A stretch of 64,000 nt of DNA from Thalassolituus sp. UBA1087. Lineage in GTDB: Bacteria; Pseudomonadota; Gammaproteobacteria; Pseudomonadales; Oceanobacteraceae. The notes below the pieces were generated by a model. That model searched no databases. It worked only from the letters and a program-made list of their open reading frames with translations, and was not told the origin of the DNA. The DNA is taken from NCBI GenBank assembly GCA_002314145.1, contig DCCG01000006.1, positions 62,001 through 126,000 of the forward strand, in the 5' to 3' direction. Position numbers and translations under genes: made by a program. Positions 53,333-62,300 of the stretch are shown piece after piece. Numbering within the stretch: position 1 is the stretch's first letter; the number at the start of each line of letters is the position of its first letter.

Positions 53333-53842
53333 ATGACGCTGGATGAACTGAATAATCTGGCCGCAGAACAGGCCACCGAAACTTTCACCAGCTGCTGTGC
53401 CGCAGAGCGTTGGGTAGCAAAAATGGTTAACGGGCGTCCTTATGCGTCCGTTGATGAGTTGCTGAAAAAAGCCGATGAATACTGGTGGACCATGGAAGAG
53501 CCTGATTTCCTGCAGGCGTTTACTGCACACCCGAAAATCGGTGATGTCGATTCTCTGCGCGCCAAATACGCTAATACCAAAGCCATTGCCGCCAACGAGC
53601 AGAGCGGTGCCCAGGCGGCGGATGAAGACGTATTGCAGGCTCTGGCCCAGGGTAATACCGATTACGAACAGAAGTTCGGATTTATTTTTATCGTCTTTGC
53701 CACCGGTAAGTCTGCCGCTGACATGCTGGCGCTTCTGCAGCAGCGCCTGCCCAACAGCCGCGAGCAGGAAATCCGTAATGCCGCAGAAAACCAGATGATG
53801 ATTACCGATCTGCGGATTAAGAAAATCCTGCAGTTGGCCTGA
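53333..53842 (+). CDS. uraD: OHCU decarboxylase
   Basis: A 169-residue enzyme that decarboxylates 2-oxo-4-hydroxy-4-carboxy-5-ureidoimidazoline to S-allantoin. Family features are CCAAERWVAKM near residue 22, the catalytic His in FTAHPKIGDVDSLRAKY, and NTDYEQKFGFIFIVFATGKS with the conserved Glu. It starts 3 bases after the allantoicase stop, indicating tight coupling. Confidence 0.94.
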   Translation: MTLDELNNLAAEQATETFTSCCAAERWVAKMVNGRPYASVDELLKKADEYWWTMEEPDFLQAFTAHPKIGDVDSLRAKYANTKAIAANEQSGAQAADEDVLQALAQGNTDYEQKFGFIFIVFATGKSAADMLALLQQRLPNSREQEIRNAAENQMMITDLRIKKILQLA

Positions 53843-53876
53843 ACATTTAAGGTATTGTCAGTCCCGTGGAGCAATT

Positions 53877-54236
53877 ATGAATAAAAGTGTAATTACTACT
53901 CACATTCTGGATTCCCAGCGTGGCCGCCCGGCCGTGGGTGTGGATGTGCGTTTGTTTAAATCTGCCACCGGTGATGCGAAATCACCTGACTGGCAGTTAA
54001 TGGCACAGGCCAAAACCAATGACGATGGCCGTATTACAGACTGGCTGGGCGATCGGAAACGTGAAGCCGGCCTGTACAAAGTTGAATTTGAAACCGGCGC
54101 ATACTATGCCGCACAGCAAATCAAAACCCTGTACCCACAGGTTGAGCTGTTATTTGAAATTGATGCCCCGGATGAGCATTACCATATTCCGCTGTTGTTA
54201 GCGGCGAACAGCTTTTCTACCTACCGGGGGTCTTAA
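53877..54236 (+). CDS. hiuH: 5-hydroxyisourate hydrolase
   Basis: A 119-residue transthyretin-like enzyme converting 5-hydroxyisourate to OHCU, the step between PuuD and UraD. The N-terminal TTHILDSQRGRPA and the C-terminal tetrapeptide YRGS are diagnostic. The catalytic His and Arg residues in these segments are present. No signal peptide, so cytoplasmic. The stop overlaps the next start as TAATG. Confidence 0.95.
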   Translation: MNKSVITTHILDSQRGRPAVGVDVRLFKSATGDAKSPDWQLMAQAKTNDDGRITDWLGDRKREAGLYKVEFETGAYYAAQQIKTLYPQVELLFEIDAPDEHYHIPLLLAANSFSTYRGS

Positions 54237-54739
54237 TGGTTAACCTGACCCTTAAGCCAGAGCCGCTGACAGCGGACAGCTTCGCTCCTTATGGTGAACT
54301 GATCAGTGCGCGTGATACGCCGATTATGATCAATGAGGGGAATACGGAGCGCTATCACCGTCTGGGAAATGTGACCACCGGCGGCGAAGATCAGCAGGGA
54401 CAGGCCATTCTCAGTATTTTCCGTGGTCAGCCCCGTTCATTGCCGATGACCATTAAGATGATGGAACGGCATCCACTGGGCAGTCAGGCATTCCTGCCGG
54501 CCTCGGATGAGCCCTATCTGGTGCTGGTTTGCCTGGGGGATAAGGAACCGGACCCTTCGACGTTTAAGCTGTTTATCGCTCAGGGCGAGGGTGTGAATTA
54601 TCCGGCAAACTGCTGGCATCACCCGCTGCTGGCAATCAATAAAGTCAGTGATTTCTGGATCGTGGACCGTATGGGCCCCGGCAATAACCTGGAAGAGTTT
54701 TTCTTTCCGGATGACTGGCAGATACAAATTCAATTGTGA
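54236..54739 (+). CDS. allA: Ureidoglycolate lyase
   Basis: A 167-residue cupin-fold enzyme cleaving ureidoglycolate to glyoxylate and urea. Motifs LKPEPLTADSFAPYGELI, MERHPLGSQAFLPAS, FIAQGEGVNYPANCWHHPL and FWIVDR follow the AllA family. It receives the product of allantoicase from the same operon. Its start overlaps the hiuH stop and its stop overlaps or abuts the guanine deaminase start. Confidence 0.94.
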   Translation: MVNLTLKPEPLTADSFAPYGELISARDTPIMINEGNTERYHRLGNVTTGGEDQQGQAILSIFRGQPRSLPMTIKMMERHPLGSQAFLPASDEPYLVLVCLGDKEPDPSTFKLFIAQGEGVNYPANCWHHPLLAINKVSDFWIVDRMGPGNNLEEFFFPDDWQIQIQL

Positions 54740-54747
54740 GAGAGCTG

Positions 54748-56058
54748 ATGAATCTTCAGGGTTATCGCGGTCAGGTACTGCATTATATCGATGAGTCCAC
54801 ACCGCAATATTTTGCCGATGGTATTCTGGTGATTGATCAGGATTCAGGCACAGTGCAGGACTGTGGTAAATCCGATGCGGTACTGCAGGCACATCCCGGG
54901 CTGAACGTTAAAAGCTATCAGAATGCGCTGATCATGCCCGGGTTGATAGACACGCATATTCATTATCCGCAGGTGGATGTCATTGCCTCTTACGGCACTC
55001 AGTTACTGGAATGGCTTAATAATTATACTTTTCCGACCGAGATGGCATTTGAGAACCCGGAAGTTGCTGAAGAAACGGCCGAATTTTTTCTCAATGAGCT
55101 GTTAAAGAACGGTACGACTACGGCACTGGTTTTCGGTACTGTACATAAGGGCTCGGTAGATGCATTTTTTAAAGCCAGTGAAAAGCGCAATACCCGGATG
55201 ATCTGCGGTAAAGTCATGATGGACCGCAATGCACCGGAAGACCTGTGCGATACAGTTGAAACCTCCGTCGCGGATACACAGGCTCTGATTGATGAATGGC
55301 ATGGAAAAGGGCGCCAGTTGTATGCCATTACTCCAAGGTTTGCCATTACATCGACGCCGGAACAGTTAGCCGCAGCCGGTAAGTTGCTGGCCGATAACCC
55401 CGGCGTGTATATGCAGACGCACCTGGCCGAAAATAAGGATGAAGTCGCGTTTGTGCAGGAGTTATTCCCTGACAGCAAAAGCTATCTGGATGTCTATGAT
55501 CAGTTTGGTCTGCTGGGGGAGCACAGTATTTTCGCCCATTGTATCTATCTGGAAGACGGTGATTACCACCGCATGAACGCCACTGGCAGTAAAATTTCTT
55601 TCTGCCCGACATCTAACCTGTTTATTGGTAGTGGGCTTTTCAGGCTCGATGACCAGCCGGCTCCGGTGGACGTGAGTGTGGCCACGGATGTGGGTGGCGG
55701 TACCAGCTTTTCCATGCTGCAGACCATGAATGAAGCATACAAAGTCTGCCAGTTGCGGGGCAGTAATTTATCACCCCAGCGGGCGTTTTATATGATGACG
55801 CTGGGTAATGCTGCAGCACTGTCACTGGATGATAAAATCGGTAATTTCGAAACCGGAAAAGAAGCTGACTTTGTTGTCTTTGATCTGGCCTGTACTGATC
55901 TGATGAAACGCAGACAGGCGATTTGCAAAAACATCGATGAAATTTTATTCAGCCTGATGATCCTCGGTGATGACCGGGCTGTGACTGAAACCTTTGTCGC
56001 CGGTCAGTCGGTCTGGCGCAAAACTGACGAAGTAATGAAAGTGGCGGGGGCCCATTAA
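54748..56058 (+). CDS. guaD: Guanine deaminase
   Basis: A 436-residue zinc amidohydrolase converting guanine to xanthine, feeding XdhAB. Metal and catalytic motifs are PGLIDTHIHYPQ near residue 73, QTHLAENKDE, HCIYLEDGDY and ATDVGGGTSFSML. The ATG giving MNLQGYRG is chosen; an in-frame GTG four codons earlier overlaps the allA stop and is possible. Its stop overlaps the puuD start (TAATG). Confidence 0.94.
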   Translation: MNLQGYRGQVLHYIDESTPQYFADGILVIDQDSGTVQDCGKSDAVLQAHPGLNVKSYQNALIMPGLIDTHIHYPQVDVIASYGTQLLEWLNNYTFPTEMAFENPEVAEETAEFFLNELLKNGTTTALVFGTVHKGSVDAFFKASEKRNTRMICGKVMMDRNAPEDLCDTVETSVADTQALIDEWHGKGRQLYAITPRFAITSTPEQLAAAGKLLADNPGVYMQTHLAENKDEVAFVQELFPDSKSYLDVYDQFGLLGEHSIFAHCIYLEDGDYHRMNATGSKISFCPTSNLFIGSGLFRLDDQPAPVDVSVATDVGGGTSFSMLQTMNEAYKVCQLRGSNLSPQRAFYMMTLGNAAALSLDDKIGNFETGKEADFVVFDLACTDLMKRRQAICKNIDEILFSLMILGDDRAVTETFVAGQSVWRKTDEVMKVAGAH

Positions 56059-57236
56059 TGGAAGGTTATATTTTTGACTGGCTGAATATGTTTCTGCGCT
56101 GGTTTCATGTACTGGCAGGTATCGCCTGGATCGGTGCATCATTTTACTTTGTCTGGCTTGACCTGAGCCTGGAAAAGCCATCCGCTGAAAATGAAGCCAA
56201 GGGGATTAAAGGTCAGCTTTCGGCTATTCACGGTGGCGGCTTCTATGAAGTCGTTAAATATAAGCTGGGGCCTCAGGCTATGCCGGCCAATCTGCACTGG
56301 TTTAAATGGGAAGCCTACACCACCTGGCTGACCGGCTTTTCATTGCTGACGGTGATGTATTACTGGGGGGCAAACCAATACCTGATTGATCCGGCGAAAG
56401 TCGATTTCAGCCAGTGGCAGGCGATTGGCAGCAGCCTTCTGTATCTTGCCGGTGGTTTTGCCGTTTATGAAATTTTGCTGAAGTCGCCGTTACGCAACAG
56501 CAATAAGGCGTTTGCTGCGGTCCTGTTCGTCTTTATGATCTTTGCTGCCTGGCTGGCGGACCAGTTGTTTGCTGACCGTGCTGCTTATATTCATGTCGGT
56601 GCCCTGATCGGCAGTATTATGGCCGGTAATGTATTCCTCGGCATTATGCCGTCTCAGCGTGAGCTGGTACGTGCTGTGGAAGCCGGTGAACAGCCACAGG
56701 CACGCTTTGCACTGATGGCGAAACTGCGCTCCACCCATAATAATTACCTGACCCTGCCGCTGGTATTTATTATGATCAGCAACCATTATCCGATGACCTA
56801 TGGCCACGACCATGCCTGGCTGGTACTCGCGGCTATTGGTGTTATAACCGGCCTTATCCGCCACTTCCTGAATCTCAGAACCCAGGGGGCCGGTACGAAA
56901 CCCGGTTATCTGATCGTTGCTCTGCTGCTGACCATTGCACTGGCAGTTTGGATGGCTCCCAAACCAGTGGCAACCGGTGATGCTGTCATTAATACCGATC
57001 AGGCATTGCACATCACTCACCTGCGCTGTGCCGAATGTCATGCGGCCATACCAACCAGTGATATGTTCAAAACGCCGCCGGCTGGCATTATTCTGGAAGA
57101 CGAAGCCCATCTGCTGCAGTACAAAGACCGTATGATCAGTGCGCTGCAAACCAACTATATGCCATTGGGTAATATTACCGCGATGACAGATGATGAGCGT
57201 GCCCAACTGTTGGGATGGTTACAGGCTCAGGAATAA
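56058..57236 (+). CDS. puuD: Membrane-bound urate oxidase PuuD with C-terminal cytochrome c domain
   Basis: A 392-residue integral membrane enzyme oxidising urate to 5-hydroxyisourate. It has about eight helices with His residues suited to the membrane part (WFHVLAGIAWIGASFYF, STHNNYLTLP). A periplasmic cytochrome c domain follows from about residue 310, with heme motif CAECH (Cys324, Cys327, His328) and a late Met in TNYMPLGN as likely sixth ligand. This domain can pass electrons to the respiratory chain, so no peroxide is formed. It is the last gene of the operon. Confidence 0.95.
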   Translation: MEGYIFDWLNMFLRWFHVLAGIAWIGASFYFVWLDLSLEKPSAENEAKGIKGQLSAIHGGGFYEVVKYKLGPQAMPANLHWFKWEAYTTWLTGFSLLTVMYYWGANQYLIDPAKVDFSQWQAIGSSLLYLAGGFAVYEILLKSPLRNSNKAFAAVLFVFMIFAAWLADQLFADRAAYIHVGALIGSIMAGNVFLGIMPSQRELVRAVEAGEQPQARFALMAKLRSTHNNYLTLPLVFIMISNHYPMTYGHDHAWLVLAAIGVITGLIRHFLNLRTQGAGTKPGYLIVALLLTIALAVWMAPKPVATGDAVINTDQALHITHLRCAECHAAIPTSDMFKTPPAGIILEDEAHLLQYKDRMISALQTNYMPLGNITAMTDDERAQLLGWLQAQE

Positions 57237-57255
57237 TCTGTATTAAAGACAAGAC

Positions 57256-57292
57256 AAGCCCCGGTGAAGCAGTACTTCAGCGGGGCTTTTTA
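57256..57292 (+). terminator. Terminator of the purine catabolic operon
   Basis: AAGCCCCG pairs with CGGGGCTT, with an inner GAAG/CTTC stem, and is followed by TTTT. It lies 19 bases after the puuD stop. Confidence 0.88.
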
Positions 57293-57459
57293 GTATCTGT
57301 ACCTGCAGTTATTTACCCTGAATTTAACCTGATGCTTATATATTTATGCTGTTGTTGGTAGCGGTTGCCTTACGTCAAATTTTTTATATTTATTAACAAG
57401 CGATTACACAACGGCTCCTGTGGCTTTGGTAGACTCTGCGTTTTTCAGGAGCAGGCCAG

Positions 57460-58701
57460 ATGCTGCATAATCAAAAGGTTCATGATGCCGTTGCCAGGCT
57501 GGAGCAGCGGTCCGATGCGGCAGAAAACGAGATGGATCTCGTCAATATCATTCAGGTTGTGGCAGCGGATCGCAAAGGAAGTCTGGAGTATAAAGATACC
57601 GGGTGGAAGGTTGGTGCCGCGGTTGTCGCCCTGACAGGTCTTATAACGATACTTCTCGGTATGGGCATCCATCAACTGGATGTCACTTACCTCGTTCTCG
57701 GGCCCGTTCTGAACTATAGCTATTGCTGGCTGCCGGTGTTGATTATTACGTCATGGGTTCTGTGGCGTGAAGAATCCGGTAAGCCCTTCCGGTTGATGTC
57801 TTTTATTGCTGATCCTCTCTACAGAGTCTTTGCTTTGGGCGCCATTCTTACTCTGTTGACCGGTGGGATTCCCGAATGGCAGGTAGTGTACTGGGAGGGC
57901 ATTTTCTGGCTGGCCGGTCTGACCGGGACTGTGCCGGAATTTGTTCTTGGGATGTTAATGCTTCTGTCCGGTGGCTACCGTTTTTTAAGCGTGTTGCATC
58001 GCAGTGGATGGCGGGACCGCTTAACGGCCAATATCCGTTTCAAAGACGGCGTGATGGACACCGGATTAACTGAAGTAAAAGCCAAACACCAACCGTCGAC
58101 TGAGCAGCTGAAAAAAGATTTTCGTGAATTTAAACGGGGTAATTACAGCCGTAATCTGGAAAAGATGTATGCAGGCGAATATCTTCAGGACGGTGTCAGC
58201 TTTCCGTATCGTGTGTACCAATATCACTATGTGAACCGACGCACTACCACAAGTACTGACAGTAAGGGTAATACCACAACACGAACGGTTTATGATCACT
58301 ATGACCGCTACGGCGTATTGCTCTCGTTTCCGATGTTGCGTGAAGTTTGCTTCAGTTGTGATGGTAATGTCAGCGGCTATGGCAGCCGCATCAGGAAAAA
58401 TATTCACAACCTTGATGATGTTTTCCGGGTATATACCGACCGGATTCATGAACTGCAGAACTTTCTTAATACAGAAAAAGCCAGGCTGCTGACTGCTTTT
58501 GCAAGCGAAAAACATAACGTTGTGATTGAAGCGAATGAACGCAGTGAATTGTGTATCGCCTTTGATGATAATATCTTTGAAACCAGTCATCAGCACTCAC
58601 TGGACGATGCCGGTGCTTTTGCCCGGGAAGTAGCCGGGGATTCAACGTTTCCGGCACTTCAGCGTGTGCTGACCCTGGTGCATGATCTGCTGCATTATTG
58701 A
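57460..58701 (+). CDS. Multi-pass membrane protein of unknown function with large soluble C-terminal domain
   Basis: A 413-residue protein; AGGAG lies 11 bases before the ATG. Residues 1-50 are helical and soluble (MLHNQKVHDAVARLEQ). Four or five hydrophobic segments follow between about 50 and 185. A soluble domain from about 190 has a Thr-rich beta hairpin (RRTTTSTDSKGNTTTRTVYD). A C-terminal block, VVIEANERSELCIAFDDNIF, is shared with the next protein. No catalytic motif is evident. The layout recalls DUF3137-type membrane proteins, but I cannot confirm membership. It is the first gene of a three-gene unit with a paralog and a giant acidic protein. Confidence 0.82.
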   Translation: MLHNQKVHDAVARLEQRSDAAENEMDLVNIIQVVAADRKGSLEYKDTGWKVGAAVVALTGLITILLGMGIHQLDVTYLVLGPVLNYSYCWLPVLIITSWVLWREESGKPFRLMSFIADPLYRVFALGAILTLLTGGIPEWQVVYWEGIFWLAGLTGTVPEFVLGMLMLLSGGYRFLSVLHRSGWRDRLTANIRFKDGVMDTGLTEVKAKHQPSTEQLKKDFREFKRGNYSRNLEKMYAGEYLQDGVSFPYRVYQYHYVNRRTTTSTDSKGNTTTRTVYDHYDRYGVLLSFPMLREVCFSCDGNVSGYGSRIRKNIHNLDDVFRVYTDRIHELQNFLNTEKARLLTAFASEKHNVVIEANERSELCIAFDDNIFETSHQHSLDDAGAFAREVAGDSTFPALQRVLTLVHDLLHY

Positions 58702-59288
58702 TGCCTGCGATGCTGCACAATCACAGAGTGATGGAACACGTAAAAAGGCTGCCAGAGCAACTGTCTGCCGTCCGCAGTGAAGCCGGTCGGGTCAATACTG
58801 TCTGTACCATCGCTGAGGTTTATAAAGAATCTCTGCACTATAAAGGCCTTGGCTGGAAAGTCATTTTTACGTTCATCACTCTGGTGGGCCTGCTGCTGAC
58901 CTTTTCTGAAATGAAAGATGTCTGTCTGAGCAGCGACCCTGATGTACACAGAAATAAAGAGCCGGTAAGGGATGGTCTGAATATTCTGAATAGCCATTAC
59001 CGTGTGTATGGCGACGATGCCAAATATGTAGAAAATGCAGAAAATTTCCGCCGCTTTCTGAATCCTTACCACGCGCAGATGTTGTGTCAGTTTGCCGCGC
59101 ACTTCTCCAATGTCGTTATTGAGGCGGACAGCCATAACCGTCTGTGTATAGCTTTTGATAACGATATCTTTGTCACTGATTACCAGTACTCACTGATTAA
59201 TCCTGAAAATTTTACCGACGAAATTGCCGCTGGCTCACAATTGACTACGCTGAATGATGCTCTTTTGCTGATCCAGCTGTTGCTGTGA
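58701..59288 (+). CDS. Single-pass paralog of the preceding membrane protein
   Basis: A 195-residue protein that keeps the N-terminal helix (MLHNHRVMEHVKRLPEQL), a membrane helix (IFTFITLVGLLLTF) after GLGWKV, and the C-terminal domain (NVVIEADSHNRLCIAFDNDIF). It lacks the middle 200 residues of its neighbour, including the other membrane segments and the Thr-rich hairpin. The start overlaps the previous stop as TGATG; a second ATG three codons on aligns better with the paralog. Tight coupling suggests the two act together, perhaps as a hetero-oligomer. Confidence 0.78.
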   Translation: MPAMLHNHRVMEHVKRLPEQLSAVRSEAGRVNTVCTIAEVYKESLHYKGLGWKVIFTFITLVGLLLTFSEMKDVCLSSDPDVHRNKEPVRDGLNILNSHYRVYGDDAKYVENAENFRRFLNPYHAQMLCQFAAHFSNVVIEADSHNRLCIAFDNDIFVTDYQYSLINPENFTDEIAAGSQLTTLNDALLLIQLLL

Positions 59289-59355
59289 AGCTTATTGCTT
59301 CCGCGTAATCTGATGAACCGATTTACCGACCGAACCATTTATTCAAGGCGTATTT

Positions 59356-62300
59356 ATGCATCAGTTCGATAAGAACACCATTGTCACCTTTGATCCATCC
59401 TCTGCTGATTCGATCAGTCAGGCTTTATCCGAATACAGCCGCTTGCTGGATAGCGATAAAGTCATGAAGCCGGGCCGCTTTGAAAACGATTTTGATATTG
59501 AATTCCGCGCAGAAGAAAACGGTACCGTACGCCGTCTGCAGATGGCCGATGTGACCGATAGTAAAATCAGCGCATTATTACGAGAAGCACTTGCTCTGCA
59601 TGCCGATGGTGAAAGCAATATTCCGGATGGCGTGATCGCGGATGATGACCCGGTCTATGTGTCTGAGCCGATCTTTTTTGCCATTGCTCTGCAGGATAAA
59701 AGCCTGCTGACCAGCGTGCGTGAGGCGGTGCAGGCCATTGTACGTTTTGCCCGTCGTCATAATGATACTGACGCTATGTGGCTGGATGATATGGCCGTGT
59801 TCGGTGCCGAAGCGGTTTATATGCTGGCCTGCGTTAATCCGGACTGCAGCCCGTTACTGGGGCAGTTTTTTATTCCTTACTGGGATGATGAACACGCACC
59901 AAGCTACACAGATTATCTGGCCTCCTATCTGCAGAAATTCGGTTGGTGTCACGAAACCATCAGCGCCTTTATCTGGTGTGATAATTCTGCCTTCCGTCAC
60001 GGGATGTTCTGCGAAGAATATCAGGAGCGTGCTTTTTATCAGCCTCTGGGTGAATATCTGAAGGAAAATCCGGAAGAATATCAGTGGTTCCGGATGGCGT
60101 TAGCCCAGCGTTTGCTTGAACAACCTATGATGCTGTCGACCACCGATGAGCCTCTGAACCAGAATCCGGTGCTGGGCTTTTACATGACCCTGCTGCCGTT
60201 TGAAGGCGACCGCTGGGAGGAAGAAGATGTCGATGCGTTTATGCAGAAAACCTTTATTTCTGCCTCGCTGGAAGATGAAGCAACAGAACTGTTTAAGTTG
60301 CTGAAAGAACGCACCATGAACCCGCTCACCTGTTACGCCAAAGCTCATATAGAGCGTGATGAGGATTATGAAGAGTATCTGGAAAACGATAACCTGTCGC
60401 TGGAAAGCCTGCGTGACTTTATTCTGGCTTTGCCGCAGGGCGACGGTCTGTGGCGTTATATTATCGATGGTTCGGAACAGCAGGCTTTTGATCAGCTGAC
60501 AGAAGTCGATGTTTATCAGTTAGCCAACGATAAAGCCCGTGGTTTTAAAAGTATGCTGGACGATCAGATTCTGATGCGTAATAACAATCAGAGTATTGTC
60601 CGTGAGCTGTCTGAACTGCTGGAAGATATTGAAGATCGGCTGCTGCATTGGGACGTTGTGGAAGAGTTTGCCGATATTCTGCCGTCTGCTGATGAAAGCC
60701 AGCGACAACAGCAATATCTGCGTATTCTGGATATTTTCTACCGCATTCTTAATCCGTCTCAGCTGCCGGAAATATTCCGTGAAAAACTGACGGAAGACTC
60801 AGGCATTCTGAGTGCGGAGGAATATTACAGCCGTTACAGCGATGTTGCACCGCAAGAGGCAGATAAACAAGCGGCGCGGGAAGCACAGCAGTCAATTCTC
60901 CGTGCCTTTGAGGATATGGACGATCAGATTTATGGTCCATTGCTGCAGCGTGCGCTTAAGCAATTTGAAGAACATCGTGAGCTTTATCATCCGCAGGCGC
61001 TCGCTGACCTTCAGCGGGCTTATAACGAAAAATTTCTCGCCGGTATGGATGAAGGGGATGACGAGCGGGAAGAAGATGACGACGATGATAATTGGGATGG
61101 TGATTATCGGAATGACGAGGATCGCGATAACAATGAGAGCATGGCTGAAAATGCAGATAAAGGCGCTGATGCAGAGAATAGCAAAGAGCAGATCTCGTCG
61201 CTGCTTGGGTTAGGGCATTACGCTCTGAGCGCCTGGCTGATTTATAACGATTGCCTGCAACAGCGTTTTGATGAGATTACCGGCGCCTGGATCGAGCTGT
61301 TTGAAGGCGATGATTTCTGGCAAAAGTCAGCGCAGCTGCTGTCAGAACAGTTTGCTGAGGAAACACATGGCAGCGAGAAAGTGAAGGCTCTGACAGATGA
61401 ACAGAGGCAGCAGATTACGCACTATTACCTTGCCGTTGAAAAAGATGAAGCACTGGTTTCTGCCGATGATATGGTGGCACTGAGCGATCAGAGCATGTAC
61501 CGCGATGATGAGGTTCGTGGTGACGAAGTTTATGCCTCCATCAGCGAAAAGCAGAAAGCCTATAAAGTGTTTCATGATTATGACGACGATTATCAGCGTG
61601 TTGTTCTCAGCTGCTTCTGGCTGCAGCAATTGCCGCTGATGAATAACACACGTAACCGTTCACGCCGTGTCTGGCAGTACCTGATCAAACTGGGGCCGGT
61701 AAAAGTAACGTCATTGGTAGCAAAAACCTACAGCGAACACAATTACCGTACTGAATTTGAGTCGCCGGTTACTCAGGTTGAGTGCATGGAAAAACTGCAG
61801 CGGCTGGGTGTTGATCAGGCTTATACCCAGGCGTATGAAATCAGCCGGATTCACCCGCTTGGTGACTCTGATGAATATCGTCAATGGCTCGATATGTACA
61901 GCAGTATTGAGGATGACGATAATTCCATGATCGGCGGTATGGCGCGTCGTAAAGCGCAGGCTCTGCGCACCGGTCTGGATTATATTTGTACGGTGGATAA
62001 GCTGCAGTTTTATCGTCACCTTGAATTACGTTATCCACAGTTCAGTTATGAAAAAGACGAAGGTCTGCAAAAGGATTTCCGTAATGCGATCAATATCTTC
62101 GTACGCAGCAATATCCTCGCCTGGGAAGATGCTCTGCATAACGAGTTTTCCAGTCAGTGCAGTTCCACTGATGTCGACAGCAAAAAAGCCAACAGTAAGC
62201 CCATTAAAATCGCTGATGATCATTTGACGGAAGAGCATCTGCACTGTGGCTATGGCAGCTGGCTGGATCTGTTTATCCTACAGGATATGGGCGATCACTA

